A DNA stretch of 64,000 bases from Emydura subglobosa (lineage: Eukaryota; Chordata; Testudines; Chelidae). The translations under genes and the position numbers were made by a program. Within the stretch, counting starts at the first letter, position 1, and every line of letters starts with the position of its first letter. The notes beneath the pieces were generated by a model. That model was not told the DNA's origin, made no database searches, and worked only from the letters and a program-made list of their open reading frames with translations. Below, piece after piece: positions 44,011 through 55,249 of this stretch. The DNA lies in the NCBI GenBank assembly GCA_007922225.1, contig ML679995.1, positions 6,204,689-6,268,688 of the forward strand, in the 5' to 3' direction.

Positions 44011-44789
44011 GACCTTTTGAAAGACAAACTGACCAGAATTCCCTGCAATAATTGCAGCCACCATTTAAGTGGTGTAATATTGCAATCCGCTGAAGCCTCA
44101 AAATACTGATTATTTCACCCAGCTCATCTGAATAGTCACAAGGAAAAAAAAATCTCCTGCTGCTGTGGAAAAGGATACACCTTATACTGGAAACCAGAAA
44201 CAGAAAGGCTAATAAATGTCTGGTGACCTGAACATTGCAACATTTTGAATACAATCACTGAATTTAGCGTGCTGTCAAAGATATATCAAGATGGCTGATG
44301 CTCTGGGCTTTATTCTCTTCAGCCACAAAGCCAGACTATTATTGTGCCAGCTTGGAACTGCAATCCCAGTGAAACAATGAAACCCTGAAGTCTCAGGCAT
44401 AACACAATGGTTGGGAGTTAGGGAGTATAACGAGAGGATAATCTGCAGTATCCTGGATGAGGGGGTGATAGTTTTGATGGTTAAGAATACAAGGGATCGG
44501 TAATGAGGGAACATCACTTAGTGCAGGGGTTGCAGGGTATGCAGTTAACAGGGAGTAGATATGTCCGTAGTAGTGGGTTGTCCCTCATTGAGTCAAGTGG
44601 GTGGTTAAGTTAGTCCATTAAGCTATAAGTTTCTCGCGGTGGCCCTCCGGCCTATTCCTCATGGTACTGCCTGTGTCCGGTGATGTGTTCAATGGAAATG
44701 TCTCTTGACCACCGGATTGCGTCAGATACCATGAGGCTGGAAGTTGAAGCTAGAGAAAGTCAGATGGGAAATATGGCATAATTTTTTTT
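44011..44789. other. Possible continuation of the LINE, then no recognised feature
   Basis: Translations to about 44220 (for example TKLTRIPCNNC and KGYTLYWKPE) could be the linker downstream of an endonuclease, but I see no RT core. After that nothing is recognised. Confidence 0.3.
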
Positions 44790-45000
44790 AACAATGACAG
44801 TAATTAATCATTAGAACAACTTACCAAGCGTCATGGTGGGTTCTCCATCACTGGCAATTTTTAAATGAAGATTGGATGTTTTTCTGAAAGATCTGTTCCA
44901 GGAATTATCTGGGGGAAGTTCTCTGGCCTGTGCCATACAGAAGATCAGACTAGATGATCACAATGGTCCCCTCTGGCCTCGGAATCTATGAATCTTTCAT
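44790..45000 (+). mobile_element. CR1 3' end
   Basis: catggtgggttctccatcac, then ctggcaatttttaaatgaag, ctgtgccatacagaagatca, gactagatgatcacaatggt and a terminal ggaatctatgaatctttcat. It is 5'-truncated and of the subfamily ending in tctatgaatc. Confidence 0.92.
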
Positions 45001-45224
45001 TCTGTAGCAGGGTTATTTGGTTTGAAAACAGGGCTATAATGTGACAATTTGTAGGAAAGAATAAGGTACATCCTTTTCCATCAAATGCCAGGAGATGTAC
45101 AAAGCATTACCTCTAAGAATGAAAAGAGAACGGGAGGAGGGAGGCGAGCAGTATCCCCGTTCCACTCACCTTGCCATGTTAAGGCACAATGTTTTGGGGC
45201 CAATCCTGTAAGCCTTCATGCTTG
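45001..45224. other. No gene seen
   Basis: Nothing recognised. Confidence 0.35.
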
Positions 45225-45482
45225 AAGGAAGGATGGATTAATGGTTAGGGCACAAGTCTAGAACCTAGGAGACCTGCATTCAGTTCCCTGCTCTACCATG
45301 GATTTTTTGTGTGACTTTGGGCAAGTCATTTAGCCTTCTCTGTGCCTCAGTTCCCCATTTGTAGAGATGAGGATAATAGCATTGCCCCACTTCACAGGAG
45401 TGTTGGAAGGATAAATATGTTCAAGATTGTGAGGTGCTCAGATGCTGCAGTGCGAGGGGCCATGTAAGTTCTTAAGATAGCT
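45225..45482 (+). mobile_element. tRNA-derived SINE, head and longer middle
   Basis: gattaatggttagggcacaa (A-box-like), gagacctgcattcagttccc (B-box-like), gtgtgactttgggcaagtca, gcctcagttccccatttgta, gaggataatagcattgcccc, gttggaaggataaatatgtt and gattgtgaggtgctcagatg. It is almost full length and ends without the L2-like tail. Confidence 0.87.
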
Positions 45483-46221
45483 AGAACTCCCATTGATTCT
45501 CTCTCGGCATCAGTACCAGGGGAAATATATAATATGATTTCTTTGTGTGTGTTCTTAGCAAATATCAGGACTTGATCTGCCCTTTCCTGTTCCTATTTGA
45601 AGGGATTTATACATTGTCAAAATGGAGCAAGAAAACAGATTAAAAACTTTTCAAGCAAGAGTGAAAATTTCAAGGCGGCGGATAATGGTTACTCTGGCAA
45701 CTACGGTGTGTGCTTGGACCTGATGCTCCAATAAAGTGCCACATGCATGCATACACAGCAGAGGCTCTGATAATAGGGCTAGCTGCTTATGGAAAGTGGG
45801 TGCTGATATACTTTTTCTAATGCATCGATTGTGCTTATCTTTCCCTTTAGCATCACTCCCAAGTGATTTTGTAACCCATTGAGTGTGTGTGTTAGAGGTC
45901 CTCCTCTATTCCCAATCCACAGACAATACGAGTTGGTAACAGTCCCTGCTAAATAGTCTCAGGCCTTTACCACAAACTGTGGTAGCTCATGATTTTAATT
46001 GCGGAGACCCCATGTATGTGATGGCTGCCATGTTGGTCGACACACCAGGGAGCTAAAACAGTTACAAGAATTAGTTGGTACAACATGATCTAAAGAGTCC
46101 ACATTATTTACTGGCTGCTGTAAGAGACTCCTGTCCTCTGTGGATTGGGCACAGAGAAGGACCTGTAACACATTTGCCAATGGGTTGCACTTACTCCTGA
46201 CACAAATGTTATGGGCCCGCT
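45483..46221. other. No gene seen
   Basis: Nothing recognised. Confidence 0.35.
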
Positions 46222-46280
46222 TTAACACTCAGATAGGCATCCAGAGCTCCCGTTGACTTTTGATGGGAGTTGGACCAGTA
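46222..46280. repeat. Short palindromic-family copy
   Basis: gagctcccgttgacttttga is followed immediately by tgggagttggac, its partial complement (CCATTGACTTCAATGGGAG type core). Confidence 0.5.
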
Positions 46281-47239
46281 TATAAAAGTGTTCTTGCCAA
46301 GTCCCATTCTGTATAAGTTAGATAGTAGCTTCTAAGAGTTGTTCTTCTCTTACTTACTGTTTCAAGAGCCTAAGAAGCTGTTGCACAACACTGAGAATTG
46401 CTGAGGGGAAGCAGAGGTGTCCTCTGCCCCCTTTCCTACAAAGAAAATGAAGCAAGAAATGTTCTCCATCTGTATGCTGAGAACAATGGGTGAATTATGT
46501 ATACAAACTTGTGAGTCATCTTTGCAGTCTGTTGTGATCTACTCCTTTGAGCAGCTGATGTGCAGAATAAAATTGTCCTTCAATTCCCGTGTACGTTTGT
46601 TCAGCAGGAGACACAAAGACTTACATGCTCCTTCCCTGGTGTAATTCCATGGATTTACACGAGGGATGAATTTTGGCCAAAGTTATATTCAAAAGACATC
46701 ACAGGTCATCACAAAAGTGAGTAAACATTCCAATGTTAAGTATCTTATGCAGTTCTTAACAGCTTTGCTATACCACAACCAGGTATTTACTGAAATTCAT
46801 GCAAGTCCTTCTCATGTAGAGAACTCAAGGACAACTTTGTGTTGCCAGCCGGAGTTTGCAAAGAGAGCTTCTGAGGAAAGATGGAAAGTAAAAAGCATGT
46901 ATAACTTGGCTAAGCTGTGACTGAGGTGGGGTGGGATACGGTAAGTACCTACACATATCTGAATGTGCTCCAAAGAGTGAAAGGTGGTACAATGCACTGC
47001 TGTTCCCAGTAGATAGGGAGTAATGCATGCAACTGAGCACAAGAAAATTGAGGATGACCATCAGGACAAATGTCAGTGAAGTTTATCACCATGAGGACTC
47101 TTTTACTGTGAGATATTTTCCTAAGGGAAGTGGTGGACTAGTCCCCTAATGAACATAACGGATGGCCCTGCAATTTAAAATTTGATTGGACAATGTACTT
47201 GAAAATATCTCCAACAATATCTGCAGTTACAATCGTAAA
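46281..47239. other. No gene seen
   Basis: Frames at 46417-46920 of 75-84 residues have no domain signature. No repeat recognised. Confidence 0.4.
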
Positions 47240-47420
47240 TACTCTGATTTGGAGGGCTTAGGAGGAAACTTTACCTGGGGGAAGCTTATCCTTATTTCAC
47301 TAGGAGGGTGGTGAAGCACTGGGATGGGTTACCTAGGGAGGTGGTGCAATCTCCATCCTTAGAGGTTTTTAAGACCCAGCTTGACAAAGGCCTGGCTGGG
47401 GTGATTTAGTTGAGGTTGGT
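47240..47420 (+). mobile_element. CR1 3'-UTR fragment
   Basis: gaggaaactttacctggggg, ctaggagggtggtgaagcac, gggttacctagggaggtggt, cctggctggggtgatttagt. The final CR1 tail is replaced by an L2/SINE-type tail. Confidence 0.88.
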
Positions 47421-47535
47421 CCTGCTTCTTGTTCTGTATTCGCACAGCACCAGGCACAATGGGATCCTGGTCCATGACTGAGGCTTCTAGACTCTATGGT
47501 AATACAAATAATTATTAATACTAATAATTAATAGT
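47421..47535 (+). mobile_element. SINE/L2 tail joined directly to a CR1 fragment
   Basis: ttcttgttctgtattcgcac, then agcaccaggcacaatgggat, ggcttctagactctatggta and an ATAATTATTAATACTAATAA end. Either a 5'-truncated SINE landed at this point or the two were joined by a later event. Confidence 0.85.
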
Positions 47536-48014
47536 GCAGAGAGGCTGAAGCACTGAGGGAGGACCATTGAGTTGTTGAAAGATATACGAGTAGAAACTTT
47601 TTTAATGGCTAAGCAAGTAACATTTTCCAGATGACATGCATCATCAAGCTGAGCACTTAAAACCTTTCAAGATCCCATGGCTTGTTTCCTAAGGGCTAGA
47701 GCATGACAACATGTAAGCTGCTTCACCTCGGAAATAGCACTGGAAGGCCCTATGGCTCAAGCACCCATCCGAGTCATAATTCTTTCCTGCTTCCTTCTTG
47801 GAGGGTGGGGTTGATTTGCTGGCCTATTCCAGCAGCTAATTATGACACACTCCACTGACTCAGCTGCGATGGCAGGTGTGCAACGGGGGCAGGAATTAAG
47901 GCATTGCACAATCCGCATCTCTCCCACACTAACTTGCTTCATGGGGGATTACATAAGTGAACTGCCCGGTTTAACTCCTACATGCCTGCCTCCCAAATCA
48001 GGATAGCCCAGGCG
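47536..48014. other. No gene seen
   Basis: Nothing recognised. Confidence 0.35.
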
Positions 48015-49120
48015 GGCACATGATCCAAATCACACTTTGTCCCAAAGAGTAGCAACGTTACACCAATTCCCTGGATACAGTCCTGCAGAGTTAAATTCAT
48101 TCAAAGGCATCCAAAGTAAAATGTTCAGCCTGTGTCTCTGCCATCTCCTGTGGATAACTAGCTGTCCTCTCCAGCCAAACATGGCTAAATCGGCGCTCCT
48201 AATCTTCCTCCCTGCTCCCTCCTTTCTCGCCGTGGACAATACTTCCATCCTCCCTGTCACTCAGGCCCAAAGCGTGGGCATAATCTTTGACTCACACTTC
48301 TCTCTAGAACTTCATATCCAGACTGTGTCTAACTCAGGCTGAATTTTTCCACGTAACGTCCCGAAGATATGGTCTCTCTTATCCATCGGCACATCTAAAA
48401 CTCTCATCCGTGTCACGCTGACTGACTGCAACGTCTTTCTCTCAGGCTTTGAGGAATGCAGTCCTGCCCCACTTGTATCCATTCAGAGTGTTTCTGCAGA
48501 GATCATTTTCTTAGCAAGTCGCTTTGACCATTGCCCCCGTCTTTTTGAATCTCTGCACTGGCTCCCCCTCCTCTGTCACATCAAGCATAAGCCGCTCATC
48601 CTCAATTTTGCTAACTTTCATGGCCTTTTCCCATGCTATCATCGCTCGCAGTTTACTATGGATAGTCTGTTTGCCTCCGATTGGATCGTGACGCACGCCA
48701 GCCTCCATTGCCCTCTTGTTCAGTTTCAAACAAACGCCTTTGTGCTTTCTCTTGTGCCGCCCCTCATGTGTAGGAGATGCTCCTGGTAAACATCTGCATA
48801 GCTAGCTCATTGCCCACCTTCAAATCCCTCCGCAAAACTCTCCTTCGTTGTGATGTCTGTAACAATCCTGAGAACAGTTAGCCTGCTGGTGTGCTGAGAG
48901 CACTGTCTGTTATGTGGACCGATGGTCTTTCATTGTTTACTTGTGCTCTCTAAATTATCTATATCCTTCTGTTATCTCTTGTCTTATACCTAGGTCATCA
49001 GCCCGCAGGGACTGTCTTTTTGTTCTGTTTCCACAGCAGCTAGGACAAGGGGGTCCTGGCCCAAGATTAGAGCCTGTTAGTACTATGCTAATACTAGTAT
49101 TACTACTACTACCATTCAAC
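48015..49120 (+). mobile_element. L2-clade LINE, C-terminal ORF2 plus 3'-UTR and tail
   Basis: Frame 48181-48342 reads NMAKSALLIFLPAP and AQSVGIIFDSHFSLELHIQ, the L2 block (xLGxxxDSxLSxxxHI) after the RT core. Then TDCNVFLSGFEEC (about 48422-48460) and SLHWLPLLCHIKHKPLIL (about 48545-48600) match the late L2 blocks. They are followed by FKSLRKTLL near 48820. The last 150 bp (gcagggactgtctttttgtt, acagcagctaggacaagggg, gtactatgctaatactagta) are the same tail the SINEs carry. It is degraded by stops and frameshifts. The minus-strand frames here are shadows. Confidence 0.9.
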
Positions 49121-49799
49121 CTAGATAAAATCCTCCTGCAGGCTCAGCTGGAAAAGCTATTCATCATTCTGCTTCCTAATCATGATGGCAAAATGTTCTC
49201 GGCACACGACTGCCGTGTCCCACCTCACAGCTACATGCACTACGCTAGCATGTAGGCATAGCACTACCTTCAGAGGCCTAATCTAAAGCACAATGCAGTT
49301 GCTGCAAAGACTTACTGACTTCAATATGGTTTGGATCCTGCCCTTAGAGATTATGCATTGGGATGCGGAGTCCTTGATGGAAAAGGCACCATATAAATGT
49401 CAAGAAATGTTCAGGATGTAAAATCAAACAAACAAAAACCAACCATTCTGAACGGTCACTTCCAGGTTAATAATCAGAGATATTTGTAAAATAAAAACTC
49501 CTTATTGATGTTACAAATAACACCACAGAAAACTAAAAAATTAATAATTTAAAAAGCCAGACCTGTCCCTATTTCTGTTGTACATGTGAACACACACATC
49601 AGTTTGGATGATAAAAATTGATTAGTCAATATCACTTTTATTTCCAATCAGTTTCATTTTCAGATTCTTATGCCCCAGCACAATGCTGTGGTATTGGGAT
49701 TACAGACACTGTAGTGGAATTTATTTGTTTCTTAAACACTTGTTCCAAGGATATTTGGACTGAGAGTTTCTTTGGGGGGCAGGAGGGCTGTTAATTTCA
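49121..49799. other. No gene seen
   Basis: AT-rich unassigned sequence. Confidence 0.4.
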
Positions 49800-49890
49800 T
49801 GGAAACATTCTGGGTGAAATCTTGGCTCATTGAAGTTAATAGCAATACTGCCCTTGAATTCAATAGGTCCAGAATTTCACTTTGTTTTTC
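49800..49890. repeat. Short palindromic-family copy
   Basis: gctcattgaagttaatagca and cccttgaattcaataggtcc form the partly complementary halves of the GAAGTCAATGG core, with tgaaatcttgg and ccagaatttca as outer arms. Confidence 0.6.
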
Positions 49891-50107
49891 AATCCTATGT
49901 CTGGGGCCAGCTTTCAGCTGACAGTACCCCTTAATTGGTCCTGTAATACAATGCCTGTTCCTACATGAGTGGGCGCAGTGTTGAAGAAAGCACTAGCAGT
50001 GTTCCCACCTCCATCTTGCACTGGAAACAGGGACAGTATTAGACTTCCCGTGCCAGGACTTTGTGTTTACACAACTCTCATTGATTTCGACAAGTGTTGC
50101 ATTCACA

Positions 50108-50300
50108 ATGGTAATAAGGGCCCAGATCCACAAAGGTATTTAGTCATCTAAGTCCCCGTTTTAGTTTCCAATGCAATCCACACAACTTCCGCTTGACTGC
50201 CGCCTAAGTTTTGAGGGTAAAAATTCCCTAGATGCCTAAATTTATGCCTCTGAGCATGTGCACTATTGTTTTACTCTAGGTGTCTGGACATCTATTTCCC
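50108..50300. repeat. Palindromic-family copy (CAGATCCACAAAGG type)
   Basis: gcccagatccacaaaggtat and tttagtcatctaagtccccg, followed by ccctagatgcctaaatttat, resemble arms seen again near 51520-51790. Confidence 0.4.
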
Positions 50301-50394
50301 ACCTAACCCCAGAGTGATCCTCAGAGCTGGGAAAGACAGGCCAGCAAATGTCTTTCATGCCTTTGGAGCTTGATCTGGTGGGAATGTTCAAAGT

Positions 50395-50975
50395 CGTGAA
50401 GGTTAAGGGACCACCAGATCACCTAGTCTGTATATCACAGGTGAACCAACACCACCTGCACACTAAACCTAGCACCTGAAATTAGACCAAAGTATCACAG
50501 CCAACAGGAGCCTAAACTATTATGTGACACAGGCAGAGAACAGCAGGGACTGAGAAGTGCCAGTGCCTCAGGCCCCTGCAATGGCAGGGAAATGATTTAG
50601 TGAGATACAATTCTGGCAAGTGACCAACACCCACACACTGCAGAGGAAAGTGAAAAACACGCACGATCACCGCCAATCTGACCAAAGGGAAAATTCCTTC
50701 CCAACCCCACTTATGATGATCACATAAGGGATTCTGAGCATGTGATGAAGAACCAGCCAGCCAAACACCTGAGAGTGAGGATGTTTGGTGCTACCTCAGA
50801 GTTCTGGTCCATCCCCATTCAGTGTCCCATTTCCAGCCATGGCCATCCCTGATGCCTCAGAGGAAGGATATTACAGAAAAAACCTCCCAGTATATGCTGC
50901 AGTGGGAGGGGGGGGGGAATATCCCTTCCCTATCAGCTCCATTCAAAATCTGACCAGAGGAAGAGGGGCCCGTCT
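50395..50975 (-). mobile_element. CR1 3' region (antisense)
   Basis: caccagatcacctagtctgt and atatcacaggtgaacc are the complement of the CR1 end (gatctggtgg near 14890). Then gccaatctgaccaaagggaa, ccttcccaaccccacttatg, ccagccatggccatccctga and cctcagaggaaggatattac mirror 14040-14700 in reverse. This copy lacks the CT-rich insertion of 14241-14544. Confidence 0.85.
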
Positions 50976-51365
50976 TACAACTCCGCGGTGAGAACTCTCA
51001 CCTGGGATGTGGGAAATCGAGGTTCTATTCATCTTCTGCGTGAGAGAGAGGTAGGAGACCCCTGTTCACATCCGATCTGTAGAATTTGCTAACCACGGAG
51101 TAAGGGGATATTCTAAACGCAGGGTCTCTCTCTCGCTGTTCCTCTGTGAATAAATAGTCACAAGTCATTGGGCCAAAGAGAGAGCGGTCTTGAGGTAGGA
51201 GACTCAGGCGCCGGTCGTCCTGGCCCCAGGACTCTTGAATTGTTCATGCAAAGTGAACAACTTCAGCAGAAGTTGAACAGGCCTCCCTGTTCAAATCCTC
51301 TCTCCCCCTCCCCTGAGGCAGAGGGAGTAATTGAACCTAGGTATCCTAACCACTGAGCTAAAAAT
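50976..51365. mobile_element. Inverted element with tRNA-like heads at both ends
   Basis: The left end ctctcacctgggatgtggga followed by atcgaggttctattc carries a tRNA B-box-like ggttctattc on the plus strand. The right end, read on the minus strand, gives tagctcagtggttagg (A-box-like) and aggttcaattact (B-box-like). The two heads face inward across about 290 bp. The right head lacks about 20 bases between its boxes, so it cannot fold as a tRNA. No coding capacity. Confidence 0.6.
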
Positions 51366-51519
51366 TGTCAGGCTCTTCTGCCTAATCCAGCTGCTTGGTG
51401 TAGAGATAGGCGGGCAGTTAACTCATTCTCAGGGTAAACCCCTTAGGCGTCTAAGCCGCCTGACTTCCAGAGAGGGATTGCCCACTGTGGATCCCAAGCT
51501 GAGAAAGGCGGCTTCCTGC
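51366..51519. other. Unassigned
   Basis: Short spacer with no recognised feature. Confidence 0.35.
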
Positions 51520-51795
51520 AGCCTGGATTTAGGCACCTAACTCTGTGCAAGGGACGGAGCTTAGCACACAGCTCTCTTGTCAGAATCCCCCGTTTACCGA
51601 ACTTGGGCAGTTCTCAGCTCAGCCTGCTGGCTTCTGTGGATCACATTCTAAGGCGCCTCTCTCTCCACGTTCCATTGTATAGGTGTCTAACTTGGCTTTG
51701 TGGATCGCAGTGTCGTTCCAGTGATTTCCTAGACACTTAAAAGTTAGATATTGCAACGCTACCTAGGTCCCTCTGTGGATCTAGTCCAGGAAGAT
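51520..51795. repeat. Palindromic-family block (TTTAGGCACCTAA type)
   Basis: gatttaggcacctaactctg, aggcgcctctctctccacgt, taggtgtctaacttggcttt, ctagacacttaaaagttaga and acctaggtccctctgtggat are alternating direct and inverted versions of the same words, suggesting nested fold-back copies. Confidence 0.5.
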
Positions 51796-52919
51796 CCATC
51801 CCCTAGCATGCAAGATGTGCAAGAGTCTAATAGTGAACCCCTGCAGGGAGAGGAGAGATGAGGACAGAGACATAGTTTGGTCCACTCCACAGTATCCTGG
51901 TGAGGGAAGCAGTTGCAGAACGAAGGAAGCACTAAACCTTGCTATAGGCGTGGCTGATGCTGTGCTGTTTGCTTCCCAGCCTGCTGTGGGTCCACTTCAT
52001 CAGTGCCTGCACTGGGCTGGTACTCTTAGCTATAATACTCCCAGCCCATAATGTTTTGGATCTTGGAAATTTTTTAATACCAGGCTCACACTTTAAAAGC
52101 AATAACTGACAATAATCCACTGAGGGGTTTAGAAATCTGCCTGGAGAATGTAAAATACTCTACCCATCATATCTGTGTTATTTAATGGAGAGCTATGATA
52201 ATTTAGTTGGCAGGAATACTGTGCAACAGTCCACAGTAAATTCACTTGAGAATGGGAGACCCAAGGCAGGATATATACCACTGCAGGGGCTCTGAGGGTC
52301 CTAAATTTATGTTTTCCTGTAACACTAAAGAGATTTCTCAACTCATTTTCCATTCTAAAGCCTAAATTTTCAAGACTGAATAAACCATCACTCGTAAATT
52401 TCCTGTGTCAGACAAGGAGGCGAGTGTATGTACATGAAATATAGATTTAATAAATATTCCACAAACATGGGGAACCTGCTGATATATGTATAGCCCTACC
52501 AGTATCCCATCACAGACCCTTTGACAGGGCTGACTGGTAATGTGACATTCCATTTTGTTGGGCTACTGAGGGAATCCTTTCTCATAATATTTCAGCACTC
52601 CTTCTCCCTGGTGATACCAGGATGTGCCCAGGTCCATAAATATGAAAAGTAGCATGGTAAAGAGAGTTTAGTCAAACTCCTTTCTATGCCTCACAGGGTA
52701 GAGTTTGAGTTAATGAGTTAACTTGCAGATTGGGCAAACATTAAGACTTTTTTTAGCTCTTATCCAAACTGGTTTGGTCACCCCTCGTGTAATACTTCTC
52801 TGTGAGTAAGATTGCAAGTCAATACTTCAGCTTGTGGAGCTGAGGTATTACTCAATGTGAGTAAAGGTATCCGAATCTGGCATTCTGCTTCTTAGACTTC
52901 CAGAGCTTCACCAATTCAC
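51796..52919. other. No gene seen
   Basis: Nothing beyond short chance frames; no recognised repeat. Confidence 0.4.
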
Positions 52920-53277
52920 ATAACGCAAGAACCAGAGGTCAACCAATGAAATTAATGAGCAGCAGGTATAAAATAAACAAAAGGAAGTACTTCACACAAT
53001 GCACAGGCAATCTGTGGAATTCATTGCCAAGGGCTGTTGTGAAGACCAAAAGTAAAAACGAGTTGAAGAATGATCAGGAACACAACCCTTCGCTCTGGGT
53101 GTCCCTACATTTCTGAGTGACAGAAGCTGGAATTGGACAACAGGGGACAGATCAGTCAATAATTGCCCTTCTCTGTTCATTCCCGCTGAAGCATCTGACA
53201 CTGGCAATTGTCAGAAGACACGTTACTGGGCTAGATAGACTATTGGTTTGAGCCAGTATGGCCGTTTTTATGTTCAA
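52920..53277 (+). mobile_element. CR1 3' end
   Basis: cgcaagaaccagaggtcaac, aaggaagtacttcacacaat, ctgtggaattcattgccaag, gaagctggaattggacaaca, ggcaattgtcagaagacacg and a final tactgggctagatagactat with the gtttttatgttc end. Same subfamily as the copies at 34896 and 55860-56262. Confidence 0.93.
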
Positions 53278-53424
53278 GGTATCTAAACACTGCCTAAGAA
53301 TAAAAATGGTAACACATGTGGCTCCCTACCTTCCTTCCCAGTCCACAAGACTTGAGCTAAGATATTTTTGAAAACAGTATTATTTTATTGACTATGGCAG
53401 TATGGAAACGTTGGAATGAGTCGG
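53278..53424. other. Unassigned
   Basis: Short AT-rich spacer. Confidence 0.35.
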
Positions 53425-53710
53425 GTTCTGAGGAGAGCTGGGTAAAAATGCAAATGTTTCGGGTTTTTTATGGAAAACTTTGGGAAAAAAAATTCCTGAC
53501 ACCTTTTCCAAACCCAAACACGTTTCCTGAAAGCATTTTATTTTTTTCTGAGTTTTTGAAAACATGAAAAAAAATCACAGATTTTTTATTTTCTCAGTGA
53601 AAAAAAAAGGATGTATAAACCTTAGGTGAACATTTTCCTTGTGGCTGAAAAGCCATTTTTCTATAAAATAAATAAATATAAAAGTTTAGATGAAAAAAAA
53701 AAATCCAGCC
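53425..53710 (+). mobile_element. T-rich MITE family copy
   Basis: It begins agagctgggtaaaaatgcaa and contains tttatggaaaactttgggaa and ttttcctgaaa-type words. The right end is unclear. Confidence 0.55.
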
Positions 53711-54666
53711 TTCTCGAACTCTGAGAATGGTTAGCTTTTGGGAGGAGGTTAATGGTCTCTTGTGATCACATGCCTTGTGGACAGGTGGCATACTTGTGCA
53801 TTTGGTTCAAGCAACTCGTGGCCCTCAGAGACTGAGAACTGGCTCTTGAGATCAGAGTGGCTGAACTGAAGTTGCTCAGGGAGAGAGAGAGGTGCATAGA
53901 TGAGACTTGATGGGTCACAGTCTGACAGCCTCTATGCTGTTGAGGAGTAAGACTGTCTCAAGGAAAGAGAACATCAAGCTGGAATGGAGGGAAACCCTCT
54001 TTCCAGATCATGTCATGGTATCTTCTCACACTGCATATACCCCACCAGGGGATGGGACCCAACTTACTAGGAAGAGACGGGTAATAGTAATGGGGAGGCA
54101 GGGATTGGGATACCCCAAATTAAAAACAAGAAATAAAATCAAAATAAAAATGACCCAAAAATGGGTAGGCAACAGAATAAAAGAGGCAATTAGAGACAAA
54201 AATGCTACCTTTAAAAATTGGAAGTTAAATCTTACCCAGGAAAATGGAAAGGAGCATTAACTCTGGCAAGTGAAGTGTAAAAGTATAATTTGGCAGGCCA
54301 AAACAGATTTGTAAGAGCAACTAGCAAAAGACACAAAAACCAACCACAAACATTGTTTTAAGTACATCAGAAGCAGGAAGCCTCCCAAACTCAATGGACC
54401 ATCATGCTGGCAAACGAGCACTCAAGGAAGGCAAGGCTGTAGTGGAGAAACTAAATGAATTCTTCACATTGGTGTTCACTGTGGAGGATGTGAGGAAGAT
54501 TCCAATACCCGAGCCATTCTTTTTACATGAGAAATCTGAGGAACAGTCTCAGATTGAGGTTCTGGAACACATTGACAAATTTAACGGTAACAAGTAATTA
54601 AGACCAGATACTATTCACCCAAGAGTTCTGAAGAAACTCAGATATGAAATTGCAGAACTATTAAGT

Positions 54667-54897
54667 GTGGTATGTAACTTATCACTTAAATCAGCCTCTG
54701 TACCAGATGACTGGTCGGTAGCTACTGTAATGCCAATTTTTAAAAAAGGCTCCAGGAGAGATCCTGGCAATTGCAGGCTAGTAAGCCTAACTTCAGTACC
54801 AGGCAAATTGGTTGAAAATATATTAAAGAAAAGAATGATCAGACACATGGATGAACACAATATGTGGGGAAAGAGTCAACACAGCTTTTGTAAATGA
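54667..54897 (+). pseudogene. CR1 reverse-transcriptase fragment, N-terminal blocks
   Basis: An open 76-codon frame covers RT fingers motifs (PDDWxxAxVxPIFKKG, NxRxVSLTSVPGKLxE). It ends at a stop in place of a codon after SQHSFCK, where intact copies continue into GFxxxRSCLTNL. The following SCLTNLLEFIEKV is readable just downstream in the same frame after the stop. Confidence 0.9.
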
Positions 54898-54928
54898 AAA
54901 TCATGCCTCACCAATCTATTAGAATTCA

Positions 54929-55249
54929 TTGAGAAGGTCAACAAATGTAGACAAGGATGATCAAGTGGATATAGTGTACTTGGACTTTAAGAAGACTTTT
55001 GAGAAGATCTTCACTCAAAGGCTCTTAAACAAAGTAAGAAGTCAGGGGATAAGAGGGAAGGTCCTCTCATGGGTCACTTACTGGTTAGAAGGCAGGAAAC
55101 AAAGAATAGGAATAAATAATAAATTTTCACAGTGGAAAGAGTTAAGTAGGAGGAGTCCTCAGGGATCTGTACTGGGACCAGTACATTCAGCATACTATAA
55201 ATTATCTGGAAAATGGGGTAAACAGTTAGATGGAAAAGTTTTCAGATGA
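54929..55249 (+). pseudogene. CR1 reverse-transcriptase fragment, palm motifs A and B
   Basis: A 106-codon frame contains VYLDFKKTFEKI, then LLNKVRSQGIRGKVLSWV, then GRKQRIGINNKFSQW and SPQGSVLGP. It is interrupted before motif C by a frameshift. The start methionine is internal and not meaningful. Confidence 0.92.

Noticed and set aside
50976..51365. Functional tRNA genes
   Set aside because: The A- and B-box-like words are present, but spacing is too short on one side and no cloverleaf can be drawn. They are SINE-type heads.
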